From Verrucomicrobiota bacterium (GTDB taxonomy: Bacteria > Verrucomicrobiota > Verrucomicrobiia > Verrucomicrobiales > Akkermansiaceae): a stretch of 64,000 nt of DNA. The translations under genes and the position numbers were made by a program. The stretch lies in contig JAGWXY010000002.1 of the NCBI GenBank assembly GCA_018969605.1, positions 1 through 64,000 of the forward strand. The letters are read 5' to 3'. Below the pieces are notes generated by a model that saw nothing but the letters and a program-made list of their open reading frames with translations, made no database searches and was not told the DNA's origin. Positions 9,984 to 19,331 of the stretch are shown here, piece by piece (position 1 is the first letter of the stretch; every line of letters begins with the position of its first letter).

Positions 9984-11474
9984 ATGAAAACTCCCAATCC
10001 TATCAAAACACTGATATTCTCAAGCATCCTAGCCACATTGATGGTGGGATCAGGGCACGCTGCCATCGTCCCCCTCAACGGAGACTTTGAAACGAACACT
10101 TTTGTCGCTGGGGGGCTAGGGCCTTACTCTTCACCAGCCGGCGGCTCCAGCATCAGCAATTGGTCATGGAGCGAGTCGGCCGCACCCTATCCGACCGGAG
10201 TGCGGCTCATCTCCCAAGATATCGACTTTGAAAACGCCGTTGGCGGCAAGGCCGCAAGCCACGGCACCTATGCCGTCTCTCTGGAGGGGGCTACGAGCTC
10301 GATCAGCCAAAACATCACCCTCGCTGCGGGCCAATACCAGCTCATCTTCGACGCGTCGTGGTGGTTGCCCGCCTATCTTGCTGTCAACCCGATCTATGCC
10401 AGCCTCGGCGGCGTGAAGTTCTCCTTCAGCGGCAGCACGGCCGCCTTCTCCCCGACGCAGGGCTACAACACCTACACCTCCGATGTTTTCACTGTCACCA
10501 CGGCAGGAACCTATGAGCTGAAAATCGCGGCGGACAATCCCGCAGGCGGCTACTCCGGCGGGACCGCAGTGGATGGCATTAGGCTGAAGGCGTTGAACAA
10601 CGGTCCTATCCTCTCCAATGGAAACTTTGAGGATAGCGTTTACGGCGACACGGGGACCCAAGATTACTCACCGCCGTTTGGCAGATCTTTCGTCGCCGAT
10701 TGGTCATGGAGTTCCACAACGCAGGCCGACGGCTTGGTGGGCGCAGTCCGTCTGTTGGAAACGGATCTCAACGGAGGGGTCATACCCGATGGCAGCACCT
10801 ATGCGGTCTCGTTGGAAGGAGCCACGAGCTGGATCAAACAATCGGTCACCCTCAATCCGGGTCAATACCAGCTTCGCTTTGATGCGGCGACTCCACTACT
10901 CCAATACCTGGAGCCCAACCCGATCTATGCCAGCTTTGACGGCGTGAACCTCTCGTTCAACGGCAGCACGAATGCCTTTTCCCCGACGCTTAACTATGTC
11001 AGATATACCTCCGACGTGTTCACTGTCACCACGGCAGGAACCTATGAGCTGAAAATTGCAGCGAATAATCCCAAAGGTGGCTACTCCGGTTCAAGCGCGG
11101 TGGCCAATTTATACATTGGAACCGAGCTCTCCTATGGCTCTTGGGCCGCGAATAAGGCTGGAGGCCAGGCAGCCAACCTCGACTGGGACAACGACGGCGT
11201 GTCCAACGGCGTGGAGTATTTCATGAACGCAGCCCCCGGCTTCACCGCCAATCCGGGCTTCGTGGGCAACACGGTGACGTGGACCAATGGCGGTAAAATT
11301 CCTAGCACCGGCTATGGCACTCAGTTCGCGGTGCAAACCTCAAGCGACCTCGTGACCTGGGAGGATGTTGCCGAAGGGGATCTCAATTCCAATTCCAACG
11401 AATCGCTGTCCTACAGCGTTGACCCTACAAACGCCCCCGCCAAACAGTTCTTCCGCCTCAAAGTGACCCCCTAA
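9984..11474 (+). CDS. Secreted protein with two tandem ~165-aa repeats
   Basis: Start MKTPNPIKTLIFSSILATLMVGSGHA (ORF 9849-11474). Two copies of a domain containing NGNFE..., SNWSWS, YAVSLEGATS, ITLAAGQYQL, NPIYASLGGV and FTVTTAGTYELKIAANNPAGGYSG; C-terminal DWDNDGVSNGVEYF and FFRLKVTP. Confidence 0.75.
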   Translation: MKTPNPIKTLIFSSILATLMVGSGHAAIVPLNGDFETNTFVAGGLGPYSSPAGGSSISNWSWSESAAPYPTGVRLISQDIDFENAVGGKAASHGTYAVSLEGATSSISQNITLAAGQYQLIFDASWWLPAYLAVNPIYASLGGVKFSFSGSTAAFSPTQGYNTYTSDVFTVTTAGTYELKIAADNPAGGYSGGTAVDGIRLKALNNGPILSNGNFEDSVYGDTGTQDYSPPFGRSFVADWSWSSTTQADGLVGAVRLLETDLNGGVIPDGSTYAVSLEGATSWIKQSVTLNPGQYQLRFDAATPLLQYLEPNPIYASFDGVNLSFNGSTNAFSPTLNYVRYTSDVFTVTTAGTYELKIAANNPKGGYSGSSAVANLYIGTELSYGSWAANKAGGQAANLDWDNDGVSNGVEYFMNAAPGFTANPGFVGNTVTWTNGGKIPSTGYGTQFAVQTSSDLVTWEDVAEGDLNSNSNESLSYSVDPTNAPAKQFFRLKVTP

Positions 11475-11608
11475 CTGACTTAGAAGCTGTCACCGTCATT
11501 TTTCCTGCCTCCGGTCCGGCCACCGGCCCAAACAAAGGCCTTCACCCAAAAGCAAATTCCTAGGAACTAATACAATAAACAAACCAAAAAACTAAAACTT
11601 GAAATCCC

Positions 11609-12307
11609 ATGAAAACAAAAACTCGATACCTTAAAACTGAATTCCAGATCCTCGCCGTCATCTCCACTCTCGGCTTCGTCAACCTCGAAGCAGATGCCGC
11701 CAACCTCGTCCTCAACGGAAGCTTTGAAACGAACACTTTTGTCGCTGGTGGGCTAGGGCCTTACTCTTCACCAGCCGGTAGCTCCAGCATCAGCAATTGG
11801 TCGTGGAGCGGGTCAGCCTCACCCTATCCGACCGCAGTCCGGCTCATCTCCCAAGGTATTGACTTTCATGGCGCGGTTGGCGGGAAGGTCGCGTCCGTTG
11901 GCACCTATGCCGTTTCACTGGAGGGGGCTACGAGCTCGATCAGCCAAACCATCACCCTCGCTGCGGGCCAATACCAGCTCAGCTTCGACGCGTCGTGGTG
12001 GTTGCCCAGTGCCCTTGCTGTCAACCCGATCTATGCCAGCCTCGGCGGCTTGAACTTCTCGTTCAACGGCAGCACGAACGCCTTCTCCCCGACGCAGGGA
12101 TACAACACCTACACCTCCGGTGTGTTCACCCTCGCCACGGGGGGAACCTATGAGCTCAAAATCGCAGCGAACAATCCCGCAGGTGGCTACTCCGGTGGAA
12201 CCGCAGTGGATAACGTCACTCTGACCGCGGTGCCTGAACCGTCCTCGCTGGCCTTACTCGGCCTCGGGGCTGTGGCGTCTCTCCGCCGCCGCCGCACACA
12301 GGCCTAG
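11609..12307 (+). CDS. PEP-CTERM sorting domain protein with a single copy of the same domain
   Basis: Ends AVPEPSSLALLGLGAVASLRRRRTQA (PEP motif, hydrophobic helix, Arg-rich tail); body nearly identical to the first repeat of the preceding gene. Confidence 0.85.
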   Translation: MKTKTRYLKTEFQILAVISTLGFVNLEADAANLVLNGSFETNTFVAGGLGPYSSPAGSSSISNWSWSGSASPYPTAVRLISQGIDFHGAVGGKVASVGTYAVSLEGATSSISQTITLAAGQYQLSFDASWWLPSALAVNPIYASLGGLNFSFNGSTNAFSPTQGYNTYTSGVFTLATGGTYELKIAANNPAGGYSGGTAVDNVTLTAVPEPSSLALLGLGAVASLRRRRTQA

Positions 12308-12380
12308 ACCTTGCCCGTGGATGGGAAAACCCGAAAAGCCAATCACGGGTGCTTTCATAAGGGCAAGATGGTTTGTCATC

Positions 12381-12412
12381 ACGATCCGCAATTTTAACAA
12401 ATTGCGGATCGT
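12381..12412. promoter_or_regulatory. Perfect 14-bp inverted repeat with 4-nt loop
   Basis: ACGATCCGCAATTT-TAAC-AAATTGCGGATCGT in the gap between 12307 and 12465; could be an attenuator, terminator or operator. Confidence 0.6.
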
Positions 12413-12464
12413 CACTTCATCGAAAAAAATATTCATCAAAGATAGAGTTCAATTTCATATCAAA

Positions 12465-15400
12465 ATGATACGACGCGCCCAAGCGTTTCTTCTCTCACTC
12501 TGTTTGGCCGCGCTAGCGGTTGGATCAGGGCACGCCAACACCTACACCTATACCCGAAGCAACGCGGGTGAAACGACCGGTTTGCTGCCCGGCATGTCCA
12601 TTGACCAGATGAACTTTGCGGGCGGCGAGTTCGGAACCACTGGTACCAAATATCCCGCCGTCAACTTCGACAACTACAAGGCGGGAACTGAAGGAGTGCA
12701 GTTGAATTTCTCGATCCCAACCGGATCATATCGCATTGATATTCCGCAGGGAGTGAATGCCTGTTACGGCATCAAGTGGGCCGCGCCGAGTGGCCGGGTG
12801 TTTACCAGCGTGAACTTCGAGTTGTTCAACTCTTGCAATGAGTTCCCCTTCAAAGGTTCGGCCTATGCCGTGAGTGGCGGGATTCCTACGCTGTTGGGAT
12901 CATGGGGCAATGGAGGGGTCACTCCTGCCACGGGTGGGTCCTTCAACTTCACCATCGAGCAGAATGTGACGGAGATTCGCGTGTATGCCTTGGACGCGCG
13001 CCTTGGCACGACGGCAAACAATCAGCCGTTTCCGAATGTCTACCGCGCGTGGAACGGTCAGACGCTGGGCATCAACTCCATTCAGGTGGCCACAGCCGCT
13101 GAGCCACTTCCCGGAACCTTCACTTACACCCGTGGTGGGGCCGGAGAAACCACCGGTTTCCTGCCCGGCATGTCCATTGACCAGTCGAACTTTGCGGGCG
13201 GCACATTCGGAACCACCAACAGCACCTATCCTGCGGTCAACTTTAACAACTACAAGGCGGGCACTGAAGGGGTGCAGTTGATTTTTTCCCCGATCCCAGA
13301 GCCGTGGCGCATTGATATTCCGCAGGGAGTGGATGCCTGCTACGGCATCAAGTGGGCCGCACCGAACGGCCAGATATTTACCAGCGTGAAACTCGACTTG
13401 TTCAACTCTTGCAATGAGTTTCCCTTCAAAGGTTCGGCTTATGCCGTGAGCGGAGGGGTTCCGACCTTGTTGGGATCATGGGGCAATGGGGGCGTTACCC
13501 CTACAAACGGTGGCACCTTCAGCTTCACCGCCGAACAGAATGTGACGGAGATTCGCGTGTATGCCTTGGACGCGCGCCTTGGCACGACGGGAAACAACCA
13601 GCCGTATCCGAATGTCTACCGCGCGTGGAGTGGCCAGACGCTAGGCATCAACTCCATCCAGGTGACCACGGCACTTGTACCAGCCATGCGGTGCGCCGCC
13701 ATATCACCGATGGTGAAGCTGCGGCGCGACCAGTCTGCCGTGACCGAGGCCAATGGGGTGGCCGGAACCCATATGATTTCCCTGGCGGCCGCCCGGGGTG
13801 AGGGGCAGTCCGCCCAGGTCCTGGTCAGTGCGTTGAGGAATTTCTCGAACGGCTCGGTGAGCTATACGCCACTGACCGGGCCGGGGGGAGCGACGATCAC
13901 GCCGGAGTGGCGCCTTGCCGAATACGTCCATGTGGCCCGGCCGACCTGGGTGAGTTATAAGGTTGCGGGTTATTATCCTGACCCGCTGGTGGCGCTCAAG
14001 CCGTTCAGCCTACAGGCCGGGGATTCGCAATCCGTATGGATGGATGTGTGGGTGCCGCGGACCGCAGCGCCGGGCACTTACACCGGGACGGTGACGATCA
14101 GCGGTGGCGGGATGGAGACCACTTTGCCGGTGAGCCTGACGGTGAAGAACGTGCTTTTGCCGGTGACTGCACGGTTGGATACGCTGGTGCAGTTTCTTTA
14201 CTCGCGACAAAGGATGACACCGGCCGCCTATAATGCGCTTTGTGAGATGGGGCTGAAGTATCGTTTCACTTCGGCGCCAAACCTGCAATGGGACAAGGTG
14301 TTTTCGAAAAACGCGCAGGGTGCATGGCAGGCGGATTGGACAGCGCTCGATGCGGAGGTGGAGAGGTTGATGCCGCTGGGGATCACGCAGTTCAAGATCG
14401 AGTGTGTGCCTTGGGCACTCAAAGCTCCCACAGGGGCCGAGGCCGCGGAATGGAACGCGAAACTGAGCCTGACCTCGCAGCACCTGAGGGCCAAAGGCTG
14501 GATGGACAAGTTCCTCTTCTACATTTTCGACGAGCCCACCACCGTGGAGGTGATAAACGACCTCAATGGCCTTTGTGATTTCATTCATGCGATCGATCCT
14601 GATTTTCGCATCCTTTACACCAACGGCGCCAATCTCTGGGGCCTCAATGCGGATATATATGTGACGCACAATCATTTGTGGGAAAATCAAGGGGTGGCGA
14701 ACATGGAGCAGAAGCGCCAGGCCGGGTGCGAGGTTTGGGCATATACCTGCATGGGAACCCAAAATATTGGCCACCCCGACACCTGGAAGATTGACTGGCG
14801 GGGCACCGGCGCGCGAGCACTGGGCTGGTGGCTTTGGATGCGGCAAGCCGATGGCTACCTTTATTGGGCTCTCGATGCATGGAGCCAAGATCCATACAAC
14901 ATTACAGATCCGATACCCGGAGTGAACGGGGACGGATTCATGTTCTACCCCGATTCACAGAACAACCCCAGCATCCCTTCACTCCGCTTATCCCTGATGC
15001 GGGATGCGTTACAGGACTATGATCTCCTTGCGATGCTCAAGGACAAGATTGGCACCAATGCCGCATTGATGGCTCAATATGGCAGCTTGTTGACCACGAC
15101 GAGCGCATTTTCATACTCGGGGGCATACTCGGAAAACTTGGAGTATCAGGACAATCCTGCCATGTATGAGCAGCGCCACACCGATCTGCTCAATGCCCTG
15201 GATGCGCTGAGCCGTGAACTTGGCGCCAACTCCGCCGTTCCCGGAACAGCATATTCCTCCAGCATTGCCGGCAGTTCAACGAATGCCTATGCCGCACCAA
15301 TGACCTATGAAAGACTCTCCGGCCCGGCTTGGCTCAACATCGCCTCCAACGGCACCCTCAGCGGGACGCCCCAGAGCAGCGACGGCGGGGTCAATGTCTG

Positions 15401-16613
15401 GACGGTCCGCGTGAGGGATAAATTTGGGGGATCTACGATCGCGCGTCTGAGCATCGAGGTCCTTGCCTATCCGACAAACAACTACGGGACGCTTCAGGGT
15501 AGCACGACCAGTTTTTTTAATCCGGGATACATCAACCGGATTCAGTTGGCGGATCTGGACAAGACTTCGGGCAACAATAACGGCTATGCCGACTTCAGGA
15601 GCCTGATCGCAACCCTGAATCCGGGCGAGAGCGTGAACTATACCTTCACTCCGGGAGGCAACTCTTCTTCTACCGTCATATGGACGGTCTGGATCGACTT
15701 TAATCGCGACGGCGATTTCGGGGATGCCGGGGAAATGGCAGTCGGCCCCACGGAAGGCTCCAGCTCCGCCGTGAGCGGTAGCTTCACCGTCCCCTCAGTT
15801 GCCAGCGTCGGGCCGAGCCGGATGCGGATCGCCATGAGGCGTTCGAGCAACGGCCAGAGTAGTCCGACCGGGCCAATTTCCTATGGTGAAGTCGAGGATT
15901 ACTCCGTCCAGATCGGGACAAGCCCGATTCCGAACGCAGCGCCCTATTTTCTTTCGGACCCGATTGCCAAGGCGGGTGTTACGGCAGGCTCGCCGATGAG
16001 CGCCTCGCTGGCGGCCGATGCCGCCGATTGGGAGGGGGATGCCTTGACCTATGTGAAAACCTCCGGTCCTGCCTGGCTGACGGTGGCTTCCAATGGCGCA
16101 ATATCCGGTACTCCGCCGAACTCGGCGTTGGGCACTAACAGCTTCGGTGTGAGAGTTGCGGACGGCTCCGGAGGGACGGACAGCACCACGCTTCAGATCA
16201 ATGTCGTTGCGGCACCTTTCGAGCAATGGAAGCAGGAAAAATTCACCCCGGCGCAACTCGCGCAGTTCGGAGTGGTGGGCGAGCTTGATGATCCGGATCG
16301 CGACGGCGTTGCCAATTTGCTCGAATACGCGCTGGGCATGGATCCGAATCAAGCTTCGAGTTATGGAATGCCGGTTGGTGTCGTTTCTGGAAACTATCTG
16401 ACTTTATCATTCAATCGTCAAAAAGCCGCCACAGACATCACCTACAAGGTTGAGGCTGTTGGGAATTTGAACTCTTCATGGCTGGAAATCTGGAACAGCT
16501 TTAATGTGCCCTACGGCGGTGGCAGCAATCCTTCGCAACAGGTCACGGTTCGGGACACCGTGCCAGTCTCCGACGCTGCAAAACGCTTCATGCGTTTGAA
16601 GGTCACCAAATGA
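12465..16613 (+). CDS. Large secreted multidomain protein: duplicated N-terminal domain, DUF4091 (GH123-like), putative Ig domains, GEVED-like domain
   Basis: ORF 12321-16613, start placed at MIRRAQAFLLSLCLAALAVGSGHA. Tandem ~190-aa repeats; FYIFDEPTTVEVINDLNGLC...GWWLWMRQADGYLYWALDAW (DUF4091-like); SGPAWLNIASNGTLSGTP (He_PIG-like); WIDFNRDGDFGDAGE...YGEVEDYSVQIG (GEVED-like). Confidence 0.8.
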   Translation: MIRRAQAFLLSLCLAALAVGSGHANTYTYTRSNAGETTGLLPGMSIDQMNFAGGEFGTTGTKYPAVNFDNYKAGTEGVQLNFSIPTGSYRIDIPQGVNACYGIKWAAPSGRVFTSVNFELFNSCNEFPFKGSAYAVSGGIPTLLGSWGNGGVTPATGGSFNFTIEQNVTEIRVYALDARLGTTANNQPFPNVYRAWNGQTLGINSIQVATAAEPLPGTFTYTRGGAGETTGFLPGMSIDQSNFAGGTFGTTNSTYPAVNFNNYKAGTEGVQLIFSPIPEPWRIDIPQGVDACYGIKWAAPNGQIFTSVKLDLFNSCNEFPFKGSAYAVSGGVPTLLGSWGNGGVTPTNGGTFSFTAEQNVTEIRVYALDARLGTTGNNQPYPNVYRAWSGQTLGINSIQVTTALVPAMRCAAISPMVKLRRDQSAVTEANGVAGTHMISLAAARGEGQSAQVLVSALRNFSNGSVSYTPLTGPGGATITPEWRLAEYVHVARPTWVSYKVAGYYPDPLVALKPFSLQAGDSQSVWMDVWVPRTAAPGTYTGTVTISGGGMETTLPVSLTVKNVLLPVTARLDTLVQFLYSRQRMTPAAYNALCEMGLKYRFTSAPNLQWDKVFSKNAQGAWQADWTALDAEVERLMPLGITQFKIECVPWALKAPTGAEAAEWNAKLSLTSQHLRAKGWMDKFLFYIFDEPTTVEVINDLNGLCDFIHAIDPDFRILYTNGANLWGLNADIYVTHNHLWENQGVANMEQKRQAGCEVWAYTCMGTQNIGHPDTWKIDWRGTGARALGWWLWMRQADGYLYWALDAWSQDPYNITDPIPGVNGDGFMFYPDSQNNPSIPSLRLSLMRDALQDYDLLAMLKDKIGTNAALMAQYGSLLTTTSAFSYSGAYSENLEYQDNPAMYEQRHTDLLNALDALSRELGANSAVPGTAYSSSIAGSSTNAYAAPMTYERLSGPAWLNIASNGTLSGTPQSSDGGVNVWTVRVRDKFGGSTIARLSIEVLAYPTNNYGTLQGSTTSFFNPGYINRIQLADLDKTSGNNNGYADFRSLIATLNPGESVNYTFTPGGNSSSTVIWTVWIDFNRDGDFGDAGEMAVGPTEGSSSAVSGSFTVPSVASVGPSRMRIAMRRSSNGQSSPTGPISYGEVEDYSVQIGTSPIPNAAPYFLSDPIAKAGVTAGSPMSASLAADAADWEGDALTYVKTSGPAWLTVASNGAISGTPPNSALGTNSFGVRVADGSGGTDSTTLQINVVAAPFEQWKQEKFTPAQLAQFGVVGELDDPDRDGVANLLEYALGMDPNQASSYGMPVGVVSGNYLTLSFNRQKAATDITYKVEAVGNLNSSWLEIWNSFNVPYGGGSNPSQQVTVRDTVPVSDAAKRFMRLKVTK

Positions 16614-16735
16614 TGAGGCGTGGGTAAAAAGCCATGGCAAACATCGCGCCGCTTGCGCGAGCGAGCCGGTCGCCACCGGCCCGTCCATCCGATTTATTTT
16701 TTCAACAAACTAGTCAGATAAACTTACAACATCAC

Positions 16736-19225
16736 ATGAGATTCAAACTCCATTTCGCGATTGCGATCGGCACCGTGTCGGCGCTTTTGAACGTTGCCAT
16801 GGCGGCAGCTGCCTGGTGGGAAGGCGCTCCGGCTTATCCCATCCAATACTCCTTTGGCGCGAGTCCCGCCCCAACCAAAACCGATGTCCGGATGATCGCG
16901 GATGGCGACCTGCTGCGTGTGAGGTTTGTCTGCTCCGAACCCCGGGCCGGAGAACTCAAACCCATGGTCCGGGAGGCCGACGGCCCGGTGTGGGACGACG
17001 ACTGCGTGGAACTCTTCCTTGCGCCAAACCCCGCCGATCCGGCGGCCTTCTATCACATCGGGTTCAATGCACTGGGCACGGTGTATGACGCATACAACGA
17101 TCACGGGAAGGTCGAGATGGGATGGAGCTCCCGCGCCGACGTTAGGGTGGAGCGCGCGAATGATGCGTGGATTGTCGAAGCGGCGATTCCGTTCGTGGCA
17201 TTTGACCGCACCCCCGTCGGCGATCATTGGCGCGGGGACGTGGGGCGCGAGTGGCGGCAGTTTACTAGCAGCGCGGCAACCTGGCAGCCCTTGAACATGC
17301 GCTTCGCGGATCCGCCCCGCTTTGCGGAAATAAACTTCCCGGGGGTCCTCAAACAACCGGAAGTTCAAAAACTCAACGCACGGCTTGATGAGTTGGTGGT
17401 CAAGCCGGGGCTCGTCGCAGTGCTGGAGAAGATCGACGCGCTTGACGCGCTTCCGGGCGTCGCCGGGTCCTCGCTGGGCGCACGACTGGCGGAGCAGAGG
17501 AAGGCTCTGACGGTGAAGGATCCCGCTCTTTGCTGGTCGGCGATCGGCAAAGTGAAAGCGCAGCTTCCCGCATCGAGGGGTGAAGCCAACGAACTTGTGG
17601 CCAAGGCGCTTCGGGCAAAGTTGGCCGCGGAGTCCAAGGATTCCTTTGCCGTTCTCTCAAGCTCCCCGATGCTCAAGTGGCGTCCGGAGGAATTGCCCTG
17701 GGGGGAGCGCGTGCGGTCGCTTGAGCTTCACGCCGCCCGCGGTGAGGCGGAGTCCGCGCAGTTGCTGGTAACTCCGCTGCACGGGAAGCTGGATCAGGTG
17801 CAGGTCACGGCGGACTGGAACCAAGCCGGCATCAGGCTTGAAGTGTCCCTTGTCGGTTATGTGCCCGTGAAGAATCCCACTGCGGCCGGGTTCAACCTGC
17901 CCGGGCGCTACCCTGACGTTCTCTATCCGCTTCCGCCGTCATTTCCCGTCGCAGCCGGAGAAGCGCAGGCGATCTGGGTCACGGCATGGGTGTCGCCCGA
18001 TGCCGTCCCCGGTGAGCATCAAGGCAGCCTGAGCGTTTCATCCTCTGGAGAAAAGGTCGACCTGCCCGTCACGGTGCGGGTTCACCAGGCCCGTTTGCCC
18101 GAACGCCCCGCACTTTCCACCATCGTCTGCACCGAACCTTGGCAGGGAAAACCCTATTACGGGGAAGAAAAATGGCTTGAGATGGGGCAGGCAACGGCGC
18201 ATCGGTCGCTGGGCTACCGCCTCACGCCGGACATGGCGCTGCCATGGGGCACGGTGTTCAAAAAGGACGTCAACGACCGGTGGATCGCGGACTGGAACAC
18301 ATTTGACGCCGCTACGGAGAAGTGGTTCGCAGCCGGAGCCACCACCGCGCGGGTGGACAGTGCCTTGCTTGAAATCGGGGGACCCGGACAGGGTGGCCCT
18401 GATGTAGCCGCGAAGCTGGAACTGCTCAACCGCCATCTGGTGGAAAAGAAATGGAACGACCGGTTTTATTTTTACATTTTCGACGAGCCTGCCGGGGCAA
18501 GCATTCCTGGAGTCAGGAAATACAGCTCCTTCGTGCGCCGCCATGCTCCCGATATTGCGATCATCGGGACCACTCGATTTCCGGAGCTGGCGGGAATCGT
18601 GACCACTTGGATTCCGGTCAACACCCACCTCAATGACCCGACGCTGCTGTCCTTCATGCTGCAGCGCAAACAGCAGGGCGAGCGGTTCTGGACCTACACG
18701 TGCTTCAACACGGCGGCCACGCAGGACGCGGACAATTGGAAAATTGACGCAAACGGCGTGGGCCACCGGGCATTGGGTACCACTCTCTGGCGCTTCGGAT
18801 GCGAAGGCTACCTTTACTGGGCGATCGATAAGTGGAGCAAGCCGGGGGAAGGAACACAAAGTCTCGAACGGCTTAACCCGCACCTGAATCCGGAAATTCT
18901 GGGTGGATGCAACGGCGACGGGTTCCTTTTTTACCCTGATCCCAACGGAAAAGAGCGCCCGTTTCCATCCGTGCGGCTTGAACTCACCCGTGATGGTTTT
19001 GAAGACTACGAACTGATGGCTTTGCTGCGAAAGGAACTCGACGCCGTGGCAGCCTCTCCGGAAAGGCTCCCGGGATTTGAGGCGCGCCTTCCGGGTTGGC
19101 AGGCTTTGCTGGACGCCACTCATCTGGTGCGTCGCACCGATGATTTCGAGCGCGAGCCGGAGGTGTACGAAAAGCGGCACCGGCAGATGCTTGATGCATT
19201 GAATGAACTATCTGCCAAACCATGA
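16736..19225 (+). CDS. Secreted CBM9-like + DUF4091 (GH123-like) protein
   Basis: ORF 16634-19225, start placed at MRFKLHFAIAIGTVSALLNVAMAA. VWDDDCVELFLAPNPADP (CBM9-like); FYFYIFDEPAGASIPGVRKY...GCEGYLYWAIDKWS (DUF4091-like). Confidence 0.75.
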   Translation: MRFKLHFAIAIGTVSALLNVAMAAAAWWEGAPAYPIQYSFGASPAPTKTDVRMIADGDLLRVRFVCSEPRAGELKPMVREADGPVWDDDCVELFLAPNPADPAAFYHIGFNALGTVYDAYNDHGKVEMGWSSRADVRVERANDAWIVEAAIPFVAFDRTPVGDHWRGDVGREWRQFTSSAATWQPLNMRFADPPRFAEINFPGVLKQPEVQKLNARLDELVVKPGLVAVLEKIDALDALPGVAGSSLGARLAEQRKALTVKDPALCWSAIGKVKAQLPASRGEANELVAKALRAKLAAESKDSFAVLSSSPMLKWRPEELPWGERVRSLELHAARGEAESAQLLVTPLHGKLDQVQVTADWNQAGIRLEVSLVGYVPVKNPTAAGFNLPGRYPDVLYPLPPSFPVAAGEAQAIWVTAWVSPDAVPGEHQGSLSVSSSGEKVDLPVTVRVHQARLPERPALSTIVCTEPWQGKPYYGEEKWLEMGQATAHRSLGYRLTPDMALPWGTVFKKDVNDRWIADWNTFDAATEKWFAAGATTARVDSALLEIGGPGQGGPDVAAKLELLNRHLVEKKWNDRFYFYIFDEPAGASIPGVRKYSSFVRRHAPDIAIIGTTRFPELAGIVTTWIPVNTHLNDPTLLSFMLQRKQQGERFWTYTCFNTAATQDADNWKIDANGVGHRALGTTLWRFGCEGYLYWAIDKWSKPGEGTQSLERLNPHLNPEILGGCNGDGFLFYPDPNGKERPFPSVRLELTRDGFEDYELMALLRKELDAVAASPERLPGFEARLPGWQALLDATHLVRRTDDFEREPEVYEKRHRQMLDALNELSAKP

Positions 19226-19331
19226 GCCAATCACTCTGCAATAAACGTGTGGCGTCGCCCGGTGAGCGCCCGGGAATTTCACCAGTCCATTGAAACGCGG
19301 TATTTGCTGCGGCTTTCTAACATTCTTACCC

